Source: Roseicitreum antarcticum (GTDB taxonomy: Bacteria > Pseudomonadota > Alphaproteobacteria > Rhodobacterales > Rhodobacteraceae). Taken from it: a stretch of DNA of 64,000 bases. The position numbers and the translations under genes were made by a program. This document shows, piece after piece, positions 9,037 to 18,261 of this stretch. The DNA lies in the NCBI RefSeq assembly GCF_014681765.1, contig NZ_CP061498.1, positions 1,550,001-1,614,000 on the forward strand, read 5' to 3'. The notes below the pieces were generated by a model, which was given only the letters and a program-made list of their open reading frames with translations, had not been told where the DNA came from and searched no databases. Position 1 is the first letter of the stretch; every line of letters starts with the position of its first letter.

Positions 9037-10437
9037 TCAGTCCATCGTATAGCCGTAGGATCCGCCAAATTCCTGCCGCGACACCTCGGCCACCGCGCCG
9101 CGCGTGTTGCCTGCCGCGACCTGACCGTTCAGGAACAGCTCGCGCTCGGACGGCGGGCGCACCCGGTCGGTCGGCAGCATCAGCGCCTCGCCCCGGGTCG
9201 GTGTGACCAGATGCGCGGTAATCACGATGACCAGTTCGGTCTGCGCGCGCTGATAATCAGCGCTGCGGAACAGTGCCCCCAGGATTGGTACATCGCCCAG
9301 CCACGGAACCTGCCGGGCCGAGTTGCGGAAATCATCCTCCAGCAGCCCCGCCACCGCAAAGCTCTCGCCGTCGCGCAGCTCCACCGTCGTCGATGTTTCG
9401 CGCCGCCGGAAGGCCAGCACAGGGTCGCTGCCCGGGCCAGTGCTCACACTGCCGTCGATGCCGCTGACCGCAGCATTCATCGTCAGGTTGATGACGTTAT
9501 CGTCCAGCACCCGCGGCGTGAAGCTCAGCTCCACCCCAAAAGGTTTGTAGTCAATGGAAATGCCGCCATCGGAATCGCGCACCGGGATCGGATATTCGCC
9601 CCCCGCAAGAAAGCTCGCCTCCTGCCCCGACAGCGCGGTCAGGTTCGGCTCTGCCAGGGTGCGGGCCATGCCATTGGTTTCCAGCGCTTCCAGCAGCACC
9701 TGCGCGGCAAAACTGCCGCCACCCAGGCGCACGCCCAGCGACCCGAATCGCGGTGTGTTCGAGGTATAGGCCGTTCCTGACAGCGCGGCCGAGGCAACGC
9801 TGCCGTCCGAAAAGATGCCCGTACCGACGCTGCCGCGCGGGTTGCCCGCAGCGATGCTGACGCCAAGGTTCTGCGCCGTGTCACGGTTCACTTCCGAGAA
9901 CCGCACCTTCAGCATTACCTGCTGTGTGCCGCCCACAGTCATCAGGTTCGACACCCGCTCGGGCGCGTAGCGCTGCGCCAGTTGCATCGCTGCATCCAGT
10001 CGGCTGATGGAAGACACGATGCCCGACAGCACGATCCCGTCATTGGCGGTGCGCACCTCGATCGGCTCATTGGGCAGGATCTGGCGCAACCGCTCGCGGA
10101 ATTCCGCAATATCTGGGGTCACATGCACATCAACATTGGCGATCAACCCGCCATCCAGCCCCAGGATTGTCAGCGTGGTCCGGCCCGGCGCCTTGCCCAG
10201 CACATAGATCGAGCGGTCGGACAGGGTGGAAATATCGGCAATGCCTGGGTTGGCGATGGACAGCTCCGAGAAGGGCGTGTCGCTTTCGACAACCACCGCG
10301 CGGTTCATCGCCACATTCAGCGACGACGACGGCCCACCCGTCAAGACGCGCAACACTTCGGCCGCCGCCGGACGCGGCGCGCCATTCAGAACAAGCAACC
10401 CCGTCAGGGCCGCCATAGCAATCGTTGCGATTTTCAT
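9037..10437 (-). CDS. cpaC: Tad outer-membrane secretin CpaC/RcpA
   Basis: The 466-residue protein forms the outer-membrane pore for the Flp pilus. A signal peptide ends near AAAE at residue 27. An N-terminal pilus-formation domain (about 35-110) and a BON-like domain (about 112-180) follow. The secretin core occupies about 215-410, with the conserved region VPWLGDVPILGALFRS near 378. It is the usual length for CpaC. The start is 275 bp from cpaB, a gap large enough for its own promoter. Confidence 0.95.
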   Translation of the reverse strand: MKIATIAMAALTGLLVLNGAPRPAAAEVLRVLTGGPSSSLNVAMNRAVVVESDTPFSELSIANPGIADISTLSDRSIYVLGKAPGRTTLTILGLDGGLIANVDVHVTPDIAEFRERLRQILPNEPIEVRTANDGIVLSGIVSSISRLDAAMQLAQRYAPERVSNLMTVGGTQQVMLKVRFSEVNRDTAQNLGVSIAAGNPRGSVGTGIFSDGSVASAALSGTAYTSNTPRFGSLGVRLGGGSFAAQVLLEALETNGMARTLAEPNLTALSGQEASFLAGGEYPIPVRDSDGGISIDYKPFGVELSFTPRVLDDNVINLTMNAAVSGIDGSVSTGPGSDPVLAFRRRETSTTVELRDGESFAVAGLLEDDFRNSARQVPWLGDVPILGALFRSADYQRAQTELVIVITAHLVTPTRGEALMLPTDRVRPPSERELFLNGQVAAGNTRGAVAEVSRQEFGGSYGYTMD

Positions 10438-10439
10438 GC

Positions 10440-10580
10440 GATCCTGCCTCTGATCGTCTACTCAATACGGCGGGTCTTCATGCCCAATTCCCATAATGAT
10501 GCCCGAAATGGCTTTTTATTGCAACAATCAATAATTTAGCCGCCACTCTTCATGTTGCAAATTCACCATGCCCCCCAGAA
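10440..10580 (-). promoter_or_regulatory. AT-rich leader before cpaC, possible internal promoter
   Basis: Between cpaB and cpaC there is an unusually AT-rich stretch in otherwise GC-rich DNA. On the minus strand it holds TTGCAA and, 17 bases on, AAATTA, about 100 bases before the cpaC ATG. This is a weak -35/-10 match and would let cpaC and later genes be transcribed apart from flp-cpaB. It is an inference only. Confidence 0.3.
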
Positions 10581-10712
10581 TTTGAGCATGACGAGGGCCA
10601 CCGCACCCGATCTGGTGCGATGGCCTGATGCCTTTGGACTGTGGCGGCCTTGGTTGTGGCCCGGCACAGGGCCCGCCCGGTCGGTCTGTGGCCCCGGCAA
10701 AGCGTAGCCCCG

Positions 10713-11555
10713 TCAGTTCGTGCAGGGGATCTCGATCTGCACGACCTCGCCGCCGCGCCGGGTGCGCACCGAACAGACCTGCGGCGCCTCCACCGTCTGG
10801 ATCTCGGCCCGCTCCACGCCCAGCAGCTGGTTCTGATCCATCTCGATCTGCCCAACTGCCGTGTCGTCATCCAGCCCCACCAGCGCCAGCGACAATTGCC
10901 CCGTGCTCTGGGCCTGCGCCAATGCAGCGACCTGCTGCGGCGTCGCCTCGATGGTGACGTTGCGCGCGATGGCCGCACGGGTGGCGCGGCTGTCTTGATC
11001 GGCGCTCTGGTCCACGGCGATCAGCTTCAGTTGCGACTGGATCAGCCGCGTAATCTCGGCACTGTTCTGCGAACGCCCCGTCCAGAACACATCGACAAAA
11101 TCGCCCGGTTGCAAGAAGCCGCCAACGCCGGTGTTCACATTGACCGCGATGGTAAAGGCCCGCATCCCCCGCGACAGGACCGAGGTGATGCCTGCATCCG
11201 CCCCGGGCGCGCTGACCTTCACGGGAAGGATCGGTTCATTCTGCTCCATCGCGCGCAGGATCACCCGCGCGCCCGCGCCCGGCACGAACAGCGCGTCAGG
11301 GTCGGTATACACCCCTTCAGGCAGCGCATTCACCGGCCAGGGGGCCACCAACACATCTTCCATTGCCAGTGGCTCGCCGTAGCGCATGGGGCGTCCGGCC
11401 ACCAGCACATTGACCATTTCGACCGGGGGCAGCGCCTGTGCGCGCGCCGCGGCCAGTTCGGCGTTGGTGGCCGAGATAAGGGATTGCGCCACATAGACCG
11501 CAGCCCCGGCCAGCCCCACGCCGATCAGAACAATCAGGCTGAAAATCAAACGCAT
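10713..11555 (-). CDS. cpaB: Flp pilus assembly protein CpaB/RcpC
   Basis: CpaB is a periplasmic, membrane-anchored partner of the secretin. An uncleaved or signal-type hydrophobic segment occupies residues 2-25, a SAF domain lies about 45-110, and an RcpC-type domain continues to about 270. The C-terminus has a pair of cysteines (near 253 and 276) that could form a disulfide. GAGGAG stands seven bases before the ATG at 11555; a TTG directly before it is less likely. It follows the flp pilin after a hairpin. Confidence 0.9.
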   Translation of the reverse strand: MRLIFSLIVLIGVGLAGAAVYVAQSLISATNAELAAARAQALPPVEMVNVLVAGRPMRYGEPLAMEDVLVAPWPVNALPEGVYTDPDALFVPGAGARVILRAMEQNEPILPVKVSAPGADAGITSVLSRGMRAFTIAVNVNTGVGGFLQPGDFVDVFWTGRSQNSAEITRLIQSQLKLIAVDQSADQDSRATRAAIARNVTIEATPQQVAALAQAQSTGQLSLALVGLDDDTAVGQIEMDQNQLLGVERAEIQTVEAPQVCSVRTRRGGEVVQIEIPCTN

Positions 11556-11732
11556 CAATCATCTCCTCGTTTACGGACCGGGTTCAGCATCTGGGCTGTG
11601 CCCCGCGCGCGCCCGTCTTGCGAAAACTGCGCCGGGAATGCGGCAAAGTTAAGGACCGGATGGCGCAACTTCGCGGCGCCTTGCGCGGTCCCTCGCCCGT
11701 ATGGCGCCAGCCACGGGCGTCCAAATTGCGCA

Positions 11733-11758
11733 AAACGGCCACCGCGAAGTGGCCGTTT
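11733..11758 (-). terminator. Hairpin after flp, likely partial terminator
   Basis: A 10-bp perfect stem (AAACGGCCAC pairing with GTGGCCGTTT) with a six-base loop lies about 50 bases after the flp stop on the minus strand. It is followed by TGCGC and then an AT-rich run rather than a clean U tract. Such a hairpin would lower readthrough into cpaB and keep pilin mRNA in excess over the assembly proteins. Two and a half copies of a 10-bp unit GCGATCCGGG lie between it and the stop codon. Confidence 0.6.
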
Positions 11759-11810
11759 GCAAAAATATCGCCCGTCAGGCTGCCACGCGATCCGGGGCGA
11801 TCCGGGGCGA

Positions 11811-12047
11811 TCAGCCCGGAGGGGTTGCAGTGGTCGTGCCGCTGGTGCCCAGTGCGCCCAGGGGGGCAACGGTGGCGGTGGTCAGCGAGCTGCTGATCGT
11901 GGTGCCCAGACCGTTGACGCCAGTGCGCACGGTCGACACAACAGCGATACCCAGGCCCACGATCGCGGCGGTCAAAACGACCCAGTCGACGGTCACGGCA
12001 CCGGATTCATCATTGTGGAATTCTTTGATCAGATTGAACAGTTTCAT
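11811..12047 (-). CDS. flp: Flp/Fap type IVb pilin
   Basis: This 78-residue pilin is the main subunit of the Tad pilus. A short charged leader ends at ESG near residue 17, where CpaA should cut, and is followed by one long hydrophobic helix (AVTVDWVVLTAAIVGLGIAV) and a Thr/Ser/Gly-rich tail. The residues at mature positions 5 and 6 are Asp-Trp instead of the Glu-Tyr of classical Flp. GGAGAG lies seven bases before the ATG at 12047, which fixes the start; a longer in-frame extension upstream has no pilin character. Confidence 0.9.
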   Translation of the reverse strand: MKLFNLIKEFHNDESGAVTVDWVVLTAAIVGLGIAVVSTVRTGVNGLGTTISSSLTTATVAPLGALGTSGTTTATPPG

Positions 12048-12321
12048 AATTTCTCTCCAGGTTTTGAACGTTTCTGCCCAGCTTCGGCGGGTCTGCTCGG
12101 GGGCGCATTTGCCGGTGTCCGATCTCCGCTTGGCTGAGGCTGTTTTGCTGTCGAAGCGTGGCTGGAATATGGCAGTATTCGTACCTTTCCATGAACGAGA
12201 CCTTAATTGGCGGGACGAAAACACCGCCCGGCGTGGCATTGACCCGCGCAGCAAAACAATTGGCCTATCCCTTGTTTTACTGTACCTTTATCGGAAACAT
12301 AAAAAATCAGGCAGCCCATTG

Positions 12322-13197
12322 ATGCAGTATCCCCCCCCCGTGCAGCGAATCTGCACGCCTTGGCCCGCGATGGGTGCGGCGGTGCTCATGATTGCCACAA
12401 TTGCCGCCAGCCCCGCGCCGTCCCAGACCCCGCCGGGGCATGAGGACTTCACGTTCCGCCGCATCGCCCCGGGTACCAGCAGCGGCGGTCCCCGGATCAC
12501 CGTGCAGATCGACCCCGCAGAACAGGCCCGCCGACTTGCCGCGGCGCCGCGCGTGCCCGCACCACAGGTCGCGCCCACCACACCCGGCGCCGCAACCACC
12601 ACTGGCGCGCATGGCTGGTTCTGGAACGTGGTGTCGCCCGACATCACGCAGGGCGCGGGCCGCTTCGCGCAGGCGGTGAATGCCGTCGGCAACGCCCCGC
12701 CCGGCAGCGGCCTGACCGCGCCGCGCATGCAATTCATGCAAGACATCGCTCAGGCGCATGGGGCGCAGATTCTGCGCGCCACCATCGGCACGCAGGTCTC
12801 GCCCGCGCTGGTCCTTGCGATCATCGCGGTGGAATCGGCGGGCCAGCCAAGGGCGGTCAGCAGTGCCGGCGCGCAGGGGCTGATGCAGCTGATCCCCGCG
12901 ACCGCCGCACGCTTTGGCGTCAGCGACAGCTTTGACCCCACACAAAATATCGGCGGCGGGGTGCAATACCTCGACTGGCTGATGACGCATTTCGACCGCG
13001 ACGCGGTACTCGCCGTTGCGGCCTATAATGCGGGCGAAGGGGCGGTGCGGCGCAACAACGGCGTGCCGCCCTTCGCCGAGACGCGCGATTATGTGCCAAA
13101 GGTACTGGCCGCCTGGGCCGTGGCCCGTGGCCTGTGCGTCACCCCGCCCGAACTGCCCAGCGACGGCTGCGTGTTCAAGGTCGGTCAGTCGGGGTAA
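12322..13197 (+). CDS. Lytic transglycosylase, SLT domain
   Basis: A secreted murein-cleaving enzyme of 291 residues. A signal peptide spans about residues 1-35, a proline/threonine-rich linker runs to about 130, and the Slt70-like domain covers about 145-275. The catalytic glutamate is E171 in AVESAGQP, with the GLMQLIPAT motif at 186-194 and AAYNAGEGAV near 235. It is transcribed divergently from the flp pilin with a 274-bp shared upstream region. Its likely job is to open the cell wall for the pilus or general turnover; the link to the pilus is from position only. Confidence 0.9.
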   Translation: MQYPPPVQRICTPWPAMGAAVLMIATIAASPAPSQTPPGHEDFTFRRIAPGTSSGGPRITVQIDPAEQARRLAAAPRVPAPQVAPTTPGAATTTGAHGWFWNVVSPDITQGAGRFAQAVNAVGNAPPGSGLTAPRMQFMQDIAQAHGAQILRATIGTQVSPALVLAIIAVESAGQPRAVSSAGAQGLMQLIPATAARFGVSDSFDPTQNIGGGVQYLDWLMTHFDRDAVLAVAAYNAGEGAVRRNNGVPPFAETRDYVPKVLAAWAVARGLCVTPPELPSDGCVFKVGQSG

Positions 13198-13233
13198 CGG
13201 CCCCAGCCAGCGCCAGGGCCTGACTGCCCCCGA

Positions 13234-14124
13234 TCAGACCGTCAGATCCGTCGGCGCGTCCAATCCCTGCGCCCGGCACGCGGCGGTGACGGTATTGGCC
13301 AGCAGGCAGGCGATGGTCATCGGCCCCACCCCGCCCGGCACCGGGGTGATCGCGCCCGCCACCTGCACCGCGCCCGCGAAATCCACATCGCCCACCAGCC
13401 GCTTCTTGCCGTCGCGCTCGACCCGGTTGATGCCCACGTCGATGACGGTCGCGCCGGGGCGGATCCAGTCACCGGGGATCATCTCTGCGCGCCCGACGGC
13501 CGCCACCAGAATATCAGCGCTCCGGCAGACCGCCGCCAGATCGCGCGTGCGGCTATGCGCCAGCGTCACGGTGCAATTCTCGCCCAACAGCAGTTGCGCC
13601 ATCGGTTTGCCCACGATGTTCGACCGCCCAACGACGACCGCATTCAGCCCCGACATGTCGCCCAGATGGTCGCGCAGCATCATCAAGCAGCCCAGCGGCG
13701 TGCAGGGCACCATCGCCTTCTGCCCGGTGCCCAAAAGCCCGACATTCAGGATATGGAAGCCGTCCACATCCTTGGCCGGGTCAATCGCATTGATCACCAG
13801 ATCAGCGTTCAGATGCGCGGGCAGCGGCAATTGCACCAAAATGCCATGCACGGCAGGGTCCGCGTTCAACGCGGCGATCAGCGTCAGCAACTGCTCCTGA
13901 CTGGTCTCGGCGGGCAGCAGATGTTCAAAGCTGCGCATCCCGGCCTCGACCGTGTGTTTCCCCTTTGAGCGGACGTAGACGTGGCTGGCCGGGTCATCGC
14001 CCAGCAGCACCACCGCCAGCCCGGGCACCAACCCATGCGCCGCCGAAAGGCGTCCCACATGCGCCGCGACCCGGGTCCGCACCTGTGCCGCGAAGGCCTT
14101 TCCGTCGAGTATCGTTGCCGTCAT
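13234..14124 (-). CDS. folD: Bifunctional methylenetetrahydrofolate dehydrogenase/cyclohydrolase FolD
   Basis: FolD interconverts methylene-, methenyl- and formyl-tetrahydrofolate in cytoplasmic one-carbon metabolism. The 296-residue chain shows the family signatures: [13 protein letters not shown] near 50 (the catalytic lysine is in this region), ILVQLPLP near 95, PCTPLGC near 140, [12 protein letters not shown] near 163 for NADP binding, and PGGVGPMT near 268. It is convergent with the lytic transglycosylase and stands alone. Confidence 0.97.
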   Translation of the reverse strand: MTATILDGKAFAAQVRTRVAAHVGRLSAAHGLVPGLAVVLLGDDPASHVYVRSKGKHTVEAGMRSFEHLLPAETSQEQLLTLIAALNADPAVHGILVQLPLPAHLNADLVINAIDPAKDVDGFHILNVGLLGTGQKAMVPCTPLGCLMMLRDHLGDMSGLNAVVVGRSNIVGKPMAQLLLGENCTVTLAHSRTRDLAAVCRSADILVAAVGRAEMIPGDWIRPGATVIDVGINRVERDGKKRLVGDVDFAGAVQVAGAITPVPGGVGPMTIACLLANTVTAACRAQGLDAPTDLTV

Positions 14125-14659
14125 CTCTGCCCCGTCCTTCCCGCAATCAACTTGTCGGTGTCGTCATGCCACGATCATGGTGCCGCGACCATCTTCCCGC
14201 GACCATCTTCCCGCGACGGGCAATCCGCCGCGCAACTGCACCCCGCGCCATGGTGATTCTTGTCATCGGAAGCCACTGGGTGCGCGCAGCGTCGGCATAG
14301 ATCAGATCGGCGGGGGATGCAGCCCGCATTTTGAACCAGAGAACTTGGATCCGTTGCGCCGTATGCGCACGGCAGGCACTGCACGCACCACAATCCCCCG
14401 CATTGCACCGGCGGCCAGCCGCAGCTGCGCGTCACCGGACGGCACAACGCAAAACCCCGGCGCTCTCGCACCGGGGTTTTGCAATTTCGCTCTCAGCAAC
14501 GGCCGCGCCGTCCTGAAGGCGCCTTGTCGGCGGGTGAGCCTGCCGAAGACGATACCCTGTCCTCAGCCCCCTGCCCCGTTGGCCGGCATGCCCAAGGTCT
14601 CCTGACGCAAGCCTGCCGTGTGACACGGGCTAAGCATGGGGCGCCGCCCTCGCCCTCAC
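14125..14659. other. 535-bp intergenic region between folD and ftsH
   Basis: No convincing gene is present. The region contains a 14-bp direct repeat (GACCATCTTCCCGC at 14187-14200 and 14201-14214) just upstream of folD, and a perfect 12-bp hairpin at 14449-14482. The stretch 14500-14650 has several short complementary segments but no tRNA, tmRNA, SRP RNA or RNase P signature that I can recognise. Short reading frames in it have no family features. Confidence 0.6.
14449..14482 (-). terminator. Strong hairpin, probable terminator of the tol-ftsH transcript
   Basis: A perfect 12-bp stem, GCAAAACCCCGG pairing with CCGGGGTTTTGC, encloses a 10-base loop. On the minus strand the second arm ends in GGGGTTTTGC, so the U-run lies within the stem, as often seen in bidirectional terminators. 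It is about 180 bases after the ftsH stop, the last gene of the minus-strand run. Confidence 0.65.
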
Positions 14660-16573
14660 TCAGGCAGAGGGTTCAGGCTCCAGCCCGCCGTCGCCGCGCG
14701 GGGTGCGGGGCTTGGTCTTCGGGATCGAAGCCACCGAGGGGGTCCCGCTGGAGGCATCGCTATCGTCCTCATCCCGGCCAATCGGCTCGCCACGGATGAT
14801 GCGGCCGATTTCAGGCCCGGTCAGCGTCTCATATTCCAGTAGCCCATTGGCCAGCCTGTCCAGCTGATCGCGGTGGTCGGTCAGGATACGTTTGGCAGTT
14901 TTATACCCTTCGTCCACCAGCTGGCGCACCTTGTCGTCGATCGTCTTCTGGGTCACGCTCGAATGGTTCGACCCGCTGCCATAATTGCCCAAGTACGATT
15001 GCTGCTCATTGGCGTAATCGACATACCCAAGGTCAGGGTCGAAGCCGAATTGCGTCACCATGGCGCGGGCGATCTTGGTCACCTGCTGGATGTCGCTCGA
15101 CGCGCCCGAGGTCACGTTCTCCGGCCCAAACACGAGTTCTTCGGCCACCCGTCCACCCATCGCCATGGCGATCTTGGACTTGTACTTGGTGTAGCTGACG
15201 CTCAACTGGTCGCGTTCTGGCAGCGAGAGGACCAGCCCCAGCGCGCGGCCGCGCGGGATGATCGTCGCCTTGTGGATCGGATCGTGCTGCGGAACGTTCA
15301 GCCCGACAACGGCATGGCCAGCCTCATGGAAGGCTGTCAGCTTCTTCTCATCATCCGACATCACCATCGACCGGCGCTCGGACCCCATCATCACCTTGTC
15401 CTTGGCGTTCTCGAAATCGTCCATTGTCACAAATCGACGGCCCAGCCGCGCGGCGGTCAGTGCCGCCTCGTTCACCAGGTTGGCCAGATCGGCGCCCGAA
15501 AAGCCGGGCGTGCCGCGCGCAATGATGCGCAGGTCAACATTCGGGCCCAGCGGCACCTTGCGGGCGTGGACGCCCAGGATCTTCTCGCGCCCCTTGATGT
15601 CGGGATTGGGCACCTGCACCTGGCGGTCAAACCGGCCCGGGCGCAGCAGCGCTGGGTCGAGCACGTCGGGGCGGTTGGTCGCCGCGACGATGATGATCCC
15701 CTCATTCGCCTCAAAACCGTCCATTTCGACCAGAAGCTGGTTCAGCGTCTGCTCACGCTCATCGTTGCCACCGCCGTAGCCCGCGCCGCGCGACCGGCCC
15801 ACGGCGTCAATCTCGTCGATGAACACGATGCAGGGCGCGTTCTTCTTCGCCTGTTCGAACATGTCGCGCACCCGGCTGGCGCCGACGCCAACGAACATTT
15901 CGACGAAATCCGAACCCGAGATGGTGAAGAACGGCACACCGGCCTCGCCCGCAATCGCGCGCGCCAGCAGCGTCTTACCAGTCCCCGGAGGACCCACCAG
16001 CAGCGCGCCTTTGGGGATTTTCCCGCCCAAGCGGCTGAATTTCTGCGGGTTGCGCAGGAATTCGACAATTTCTTCCAGCTCGTCCTTGGCCTCGTCGATG
16101 CCCGCGACATCGTCGAAGGTCACGCGACCGGACTTTTCGGTCAGCAGCTTTGCCTTCGACTTGCCAAAGCCCATCGCGCCGCCGCGCCCGCCACCCTGCA
16201 TGCGGTTCATGAAGAAGATCCACACGCCGATCAGCAGCAGGAACGGCAACCACAGCGAGATCGCCGACAGGAAGCCAGATTGCTCCTGCGCGCGCGCATC
16301 AATCGCGATGTCGGACGCCAGAAGCCGTTCGGTCAGGTTGTCGCCATCTGGGCGGATCGTGCTGTATTGCTGGCCGTCGGTGCCGGTCACGATCACCCGC
16401 TCGCCATCCAGCGTCACCCGCGACACCGAGCCGTTATCAACCCGGCTGATGAAATCGGAATAGCTGATCGCCCGCGCGGAAGAGGTCCCCTGATTGTTGC
16501 TGAACAGATTGAACAGCGCCAGCATCAGCAGAAACAGTACAATCCAGAATGCGAAATTACGCATGTTGCCCAC
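14660..16573 (-). CDS. ftsH: ATP-dependent zinc metalloprotease FtsH
   Basis: FtsH is the membrane-anchored hexameric AAA+ protease that degrades misfolded membrane proteins and short-lived regulators. Two transmembrane segments (about 7-24 and 103-122) flank a short periplasmic domain. The Walker A GPPGTGKT is at 194-201, Walker B IVFIDEID at 249-256, and the zinc site HEAGH at 416-420. The length of 637 residues is normal. AAGGAG lies seven bases before a GTG at 16573, so I use GTG; an ATG follows three codons later. It lies 71 bp after tilS, the common proteobacterial order. Confidence 0.97.
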   Translation of the reverse strand: MGNMRNFAFWIVLFLLMLALFNLFSNNQGTSSARAISYSDFISRVDNGSVSRVTLDGERVIVTGTDGQQYSTIRPDGDNLTERLLASDIAIDARAQEQSGFLSAISLWLPFLLLIGVWIFFMNRMQGGGRGGAMGFGKSKAKLLTEKSGRVTFDDVAGIDEAKDELEEIVEFLRNPQKFSRLGGKIPKGALLVGPPGTGKTLLARAIAGEAGVPFFTISGSDFVEMFVGVGASRVRDMFEQAKKNAPCIVFIDEIDAVGRSRGAGYGGGNDEREQTLNQLLVEMDGFEANEGIIIVAATNRPDVLDPALLRPGRFDRQVQVPNPDIKGREKILGVHARKVPLGPNVDLRIIARGTPGFSGADLANLVNEAALTAARLGRRFVTMDDFENAKDKVMMGSERRSMVMSDDEKKLTAFHEAGHAVVGLNVPQHDPIHKATIIPRGRALGLVLSLPERDQLSVSYTKYKSKIAMAMGGRVAEELVFGPENVTSGASSDIQQVTKIARAMVTQFGFDPDLGYVDYANEQQSYLGNYGSGSNHSSVTQKTIDDKVRQLVDEGYKTAKRILTDHRDQLDRLANGLLEYETLTGPEIGRIIRGEPIGRDEDDSDASSGTPSVASIPKTKPRTPRGDGGLEPEPSA

Positions 16574-16644
16574 TAGGCATCTCCTTTTACCCGTCGGCCA
16601 TGGTCTGACCGCTTATCGTTAAGATAGAGATAACTTCGCCCGGT

Positions 16645-18231
16645 TCAATGCGATAAAAGGCGTGCCCGCACGTCACTTTCGGTTTCAGTCGTGAAAATAC
16701 GCCAGTTTTCGCCCAAACCGGCCAGCGGGGCGGCAATTAACCGCGCATCGCGCCAGATGGCGGGGCCTGCGATCAGCGATGGGCGCGGCAGTCCGGTCGC
16801 CCGCCATTCGGGGCAAAGCGCCAGCCCCGCGGGGCCCAGCGCGCGCACTTCCCAGGGGCCCGCACCGGCTGGCGCCGCCACCTGCCAGCGGCCATCCCAG
16901 CGCTGGCCGGGGGCTGCCACGGCTGCGCGCACCGCCTGCCATTCGCGCGTGATGCGCAGCTGCGCGCCGCACAGGATGCGCGCGCCATGCAGCGTATCGC
17001 CCTGCCCCGCCGCCAGCCGGTCGCACAGCCGGTGCAGCGCCGCCAGCCGGGGCCGGTACGGCGTGTTGCCGACCACACACAGCGCATGCGCCAGCAGCCG
17101 GTCGCGCAGATCGTCGGGCAAGGCCATCAGCGCCGCGCGGTCCAGCAGCACGTCGCCCCGGTCCAGCCGCAGCATCCCCTCGGCCGCGGCAAAGGCTGTT
17201 TGCGCCAGCGCGCCACGCGCCCGCGCCATGCGCGCCGCCGTCTGCGCCAGCCCCGCCGCATCCAGCCCAAGCGGTGCCAACGCGGCCAGCGCCTGGCGCG
17301 CGCGCACCCTGTCAAAGCGCGTATCGTCGTTCGACGGGTCATCGACCCAACCGACCCCACGCGCGCTCAGATGGTCGCGCAGCGCGGCGCGCGGCACCTC
17401 CAGCAACGGGCGCAGCCACACGACACCTTGCGCCTGTCGCGCCGCCGCCATGCACGACAACCCATCCACGCCAGAGCCGCGCGCCAGCCGCATCAGAAAC
17501 GTCTCGGCCTGATCGTCTTGCGTATGACCCAGCGCCACATGGGACAGCCCGGCCGCCTGCGCCCATGCGCCCAGCAGCCGGTAGCGCGCCGCGCGCGCAG
17601 CGCCTTGCAGATTGCCGCGCGCAGCGCCCCCCTGCGTCCAGCGCAGCACCGCGCAGGGCAGGCCCAGGTCAGCGGCAAGACGCGCGACGAAGGCCGCCTC
17701 CTGCGCCGCCGCAGCGCGCAACCCGTGATCCACCGTTGCCACATGCAACGCCACGCCATGCGCCTGCGCCCAGCCGTGCAGCACCAGCATCAGCGCCACG
17801 GAATCCCCGCCGCCCGACACCGCAACGCCCAGCCGCAGAGGCACTGTGCCTGCCAGAAGGCCATGCATGGCGCGCGCAACATGGTCAGGCAGCGCCGCGT
17901 CAGGGTGTGAAGAGGAAGCCTGCGGGTCAGAGATACGCGCCGCAATTCGGCCAGCGTCAGGAAGATCGGCCTCGGGAAAGGGAGGTTCAGAAAGGCCAAA
18001 ATCGGGCAGGACATATTCAGGAAGGACGGAATCGGAAACGCCAGAATCGGAAAGGCCGACAGCCGACCCGCCAGATTGTCGGGACGCATTTTCAGGCGCG
18101 CCGGCACCGATATGCCCCGGCGCGCAATCGCCGGGGTCGTGCAACGCCCCTTCCCCCGCATCCAGCGGCAGGTCATCGCGGGACGCCGGGCGCCCGGGCT
18201 TTGGCCCATCTGCCCCTTGCCCCTCAGGCAT
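16645..18231 (-). CDS. tilS: tRNA(Ile)-lysidine synthetase TilS, with odd N-terminal extension
   Basis: TilS attaches lysine to C34 of the AUA-decoding tRNA(Ile), using ATP. The PP-loop SGGGDS is at residues 139-144 of the longest frame, followed by VDHGLR, GHTQDDQAETFLMRLARGSG and the GV-W-VDDPSN segment of the N-type core. The core and tail after M122 (17868) span 407 residues, the usual family size. The first 120 residues are extra, low-complexity, rich in Leu/Pro/Asp/Ser with short imperfect repeats near 60-94, and have no counterpart I know. The true start may be M122. The frame opens 30 bp after cpoB. Confidence 0.88.
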   Translation of the reverse strand: MPEGQGADGPKPGRPASRDDLPLDAGEGALHDPGDCAPGHIGAGAPENASRQSGGSAVGLSDSGVSDSVLPEYVLPDFGLSEPPFPEADLPDAGRIAARISDPQASSSHPDAALPDHVARAMHGLLAGTVPLRLGVAVSGGGDSVALMLVLHGWAQAHGVALHVATVDHGLRAAAAQEAAFVARLAADLGLPCAVLRWTQGGAARGNLQGAARAARYRLLGAWAQAAGLSHVALGHTQDDQAETFLMRLARGSGVDGLSCMAAARQAQGVVWLRPLLEVPRAALRDHLSARGVGWVDDPSNDDTRFDRVRARQALAALAPLGLDAAGLAQTAARMARARGALAQTAFAAAEGMLRLDRGDVLLDRAALMALPDDLRDRLLAHALCVVGNTPYRPRLAALHRLCDRLAAGQGDTLHGARILCGAQLRITREWQAVRAAVAAPGQRWDGRWQVAAPAGAGPWEVRALGPAGLALCPEWRATGLPRPSLIAGPAIWRDARLIAAPLAGLGENWRIFTTETESDVRARLLSH

Positions 18232-18261
18232 CGGCCATCTGCCTGCGGCCAGCGCGACCGG

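Noticed and set aside
10641-12137. Plus-strand 498-codon frame
   Set aside because: It runs antisense to cpaB and flp, and across the hairpin region, with no recognisable domain.
11701-12321. N-terminal extension of the lytic transglycosylase
   Set aside because: It would read antisense through the flp pilin and put 207 residues before a clear signal peptide.
14177-14605. 142-codon plus-strand frame between folD and ftsH
   Set aside because: It crosses the terminator hairpin, lacks a ribosome site and has no family-like segment.
14873-16576. Plus-strand 567-codon frame opposite ftsH
   Set aside because: Fully antisense to a certain gene; composition is biased and motif-free.
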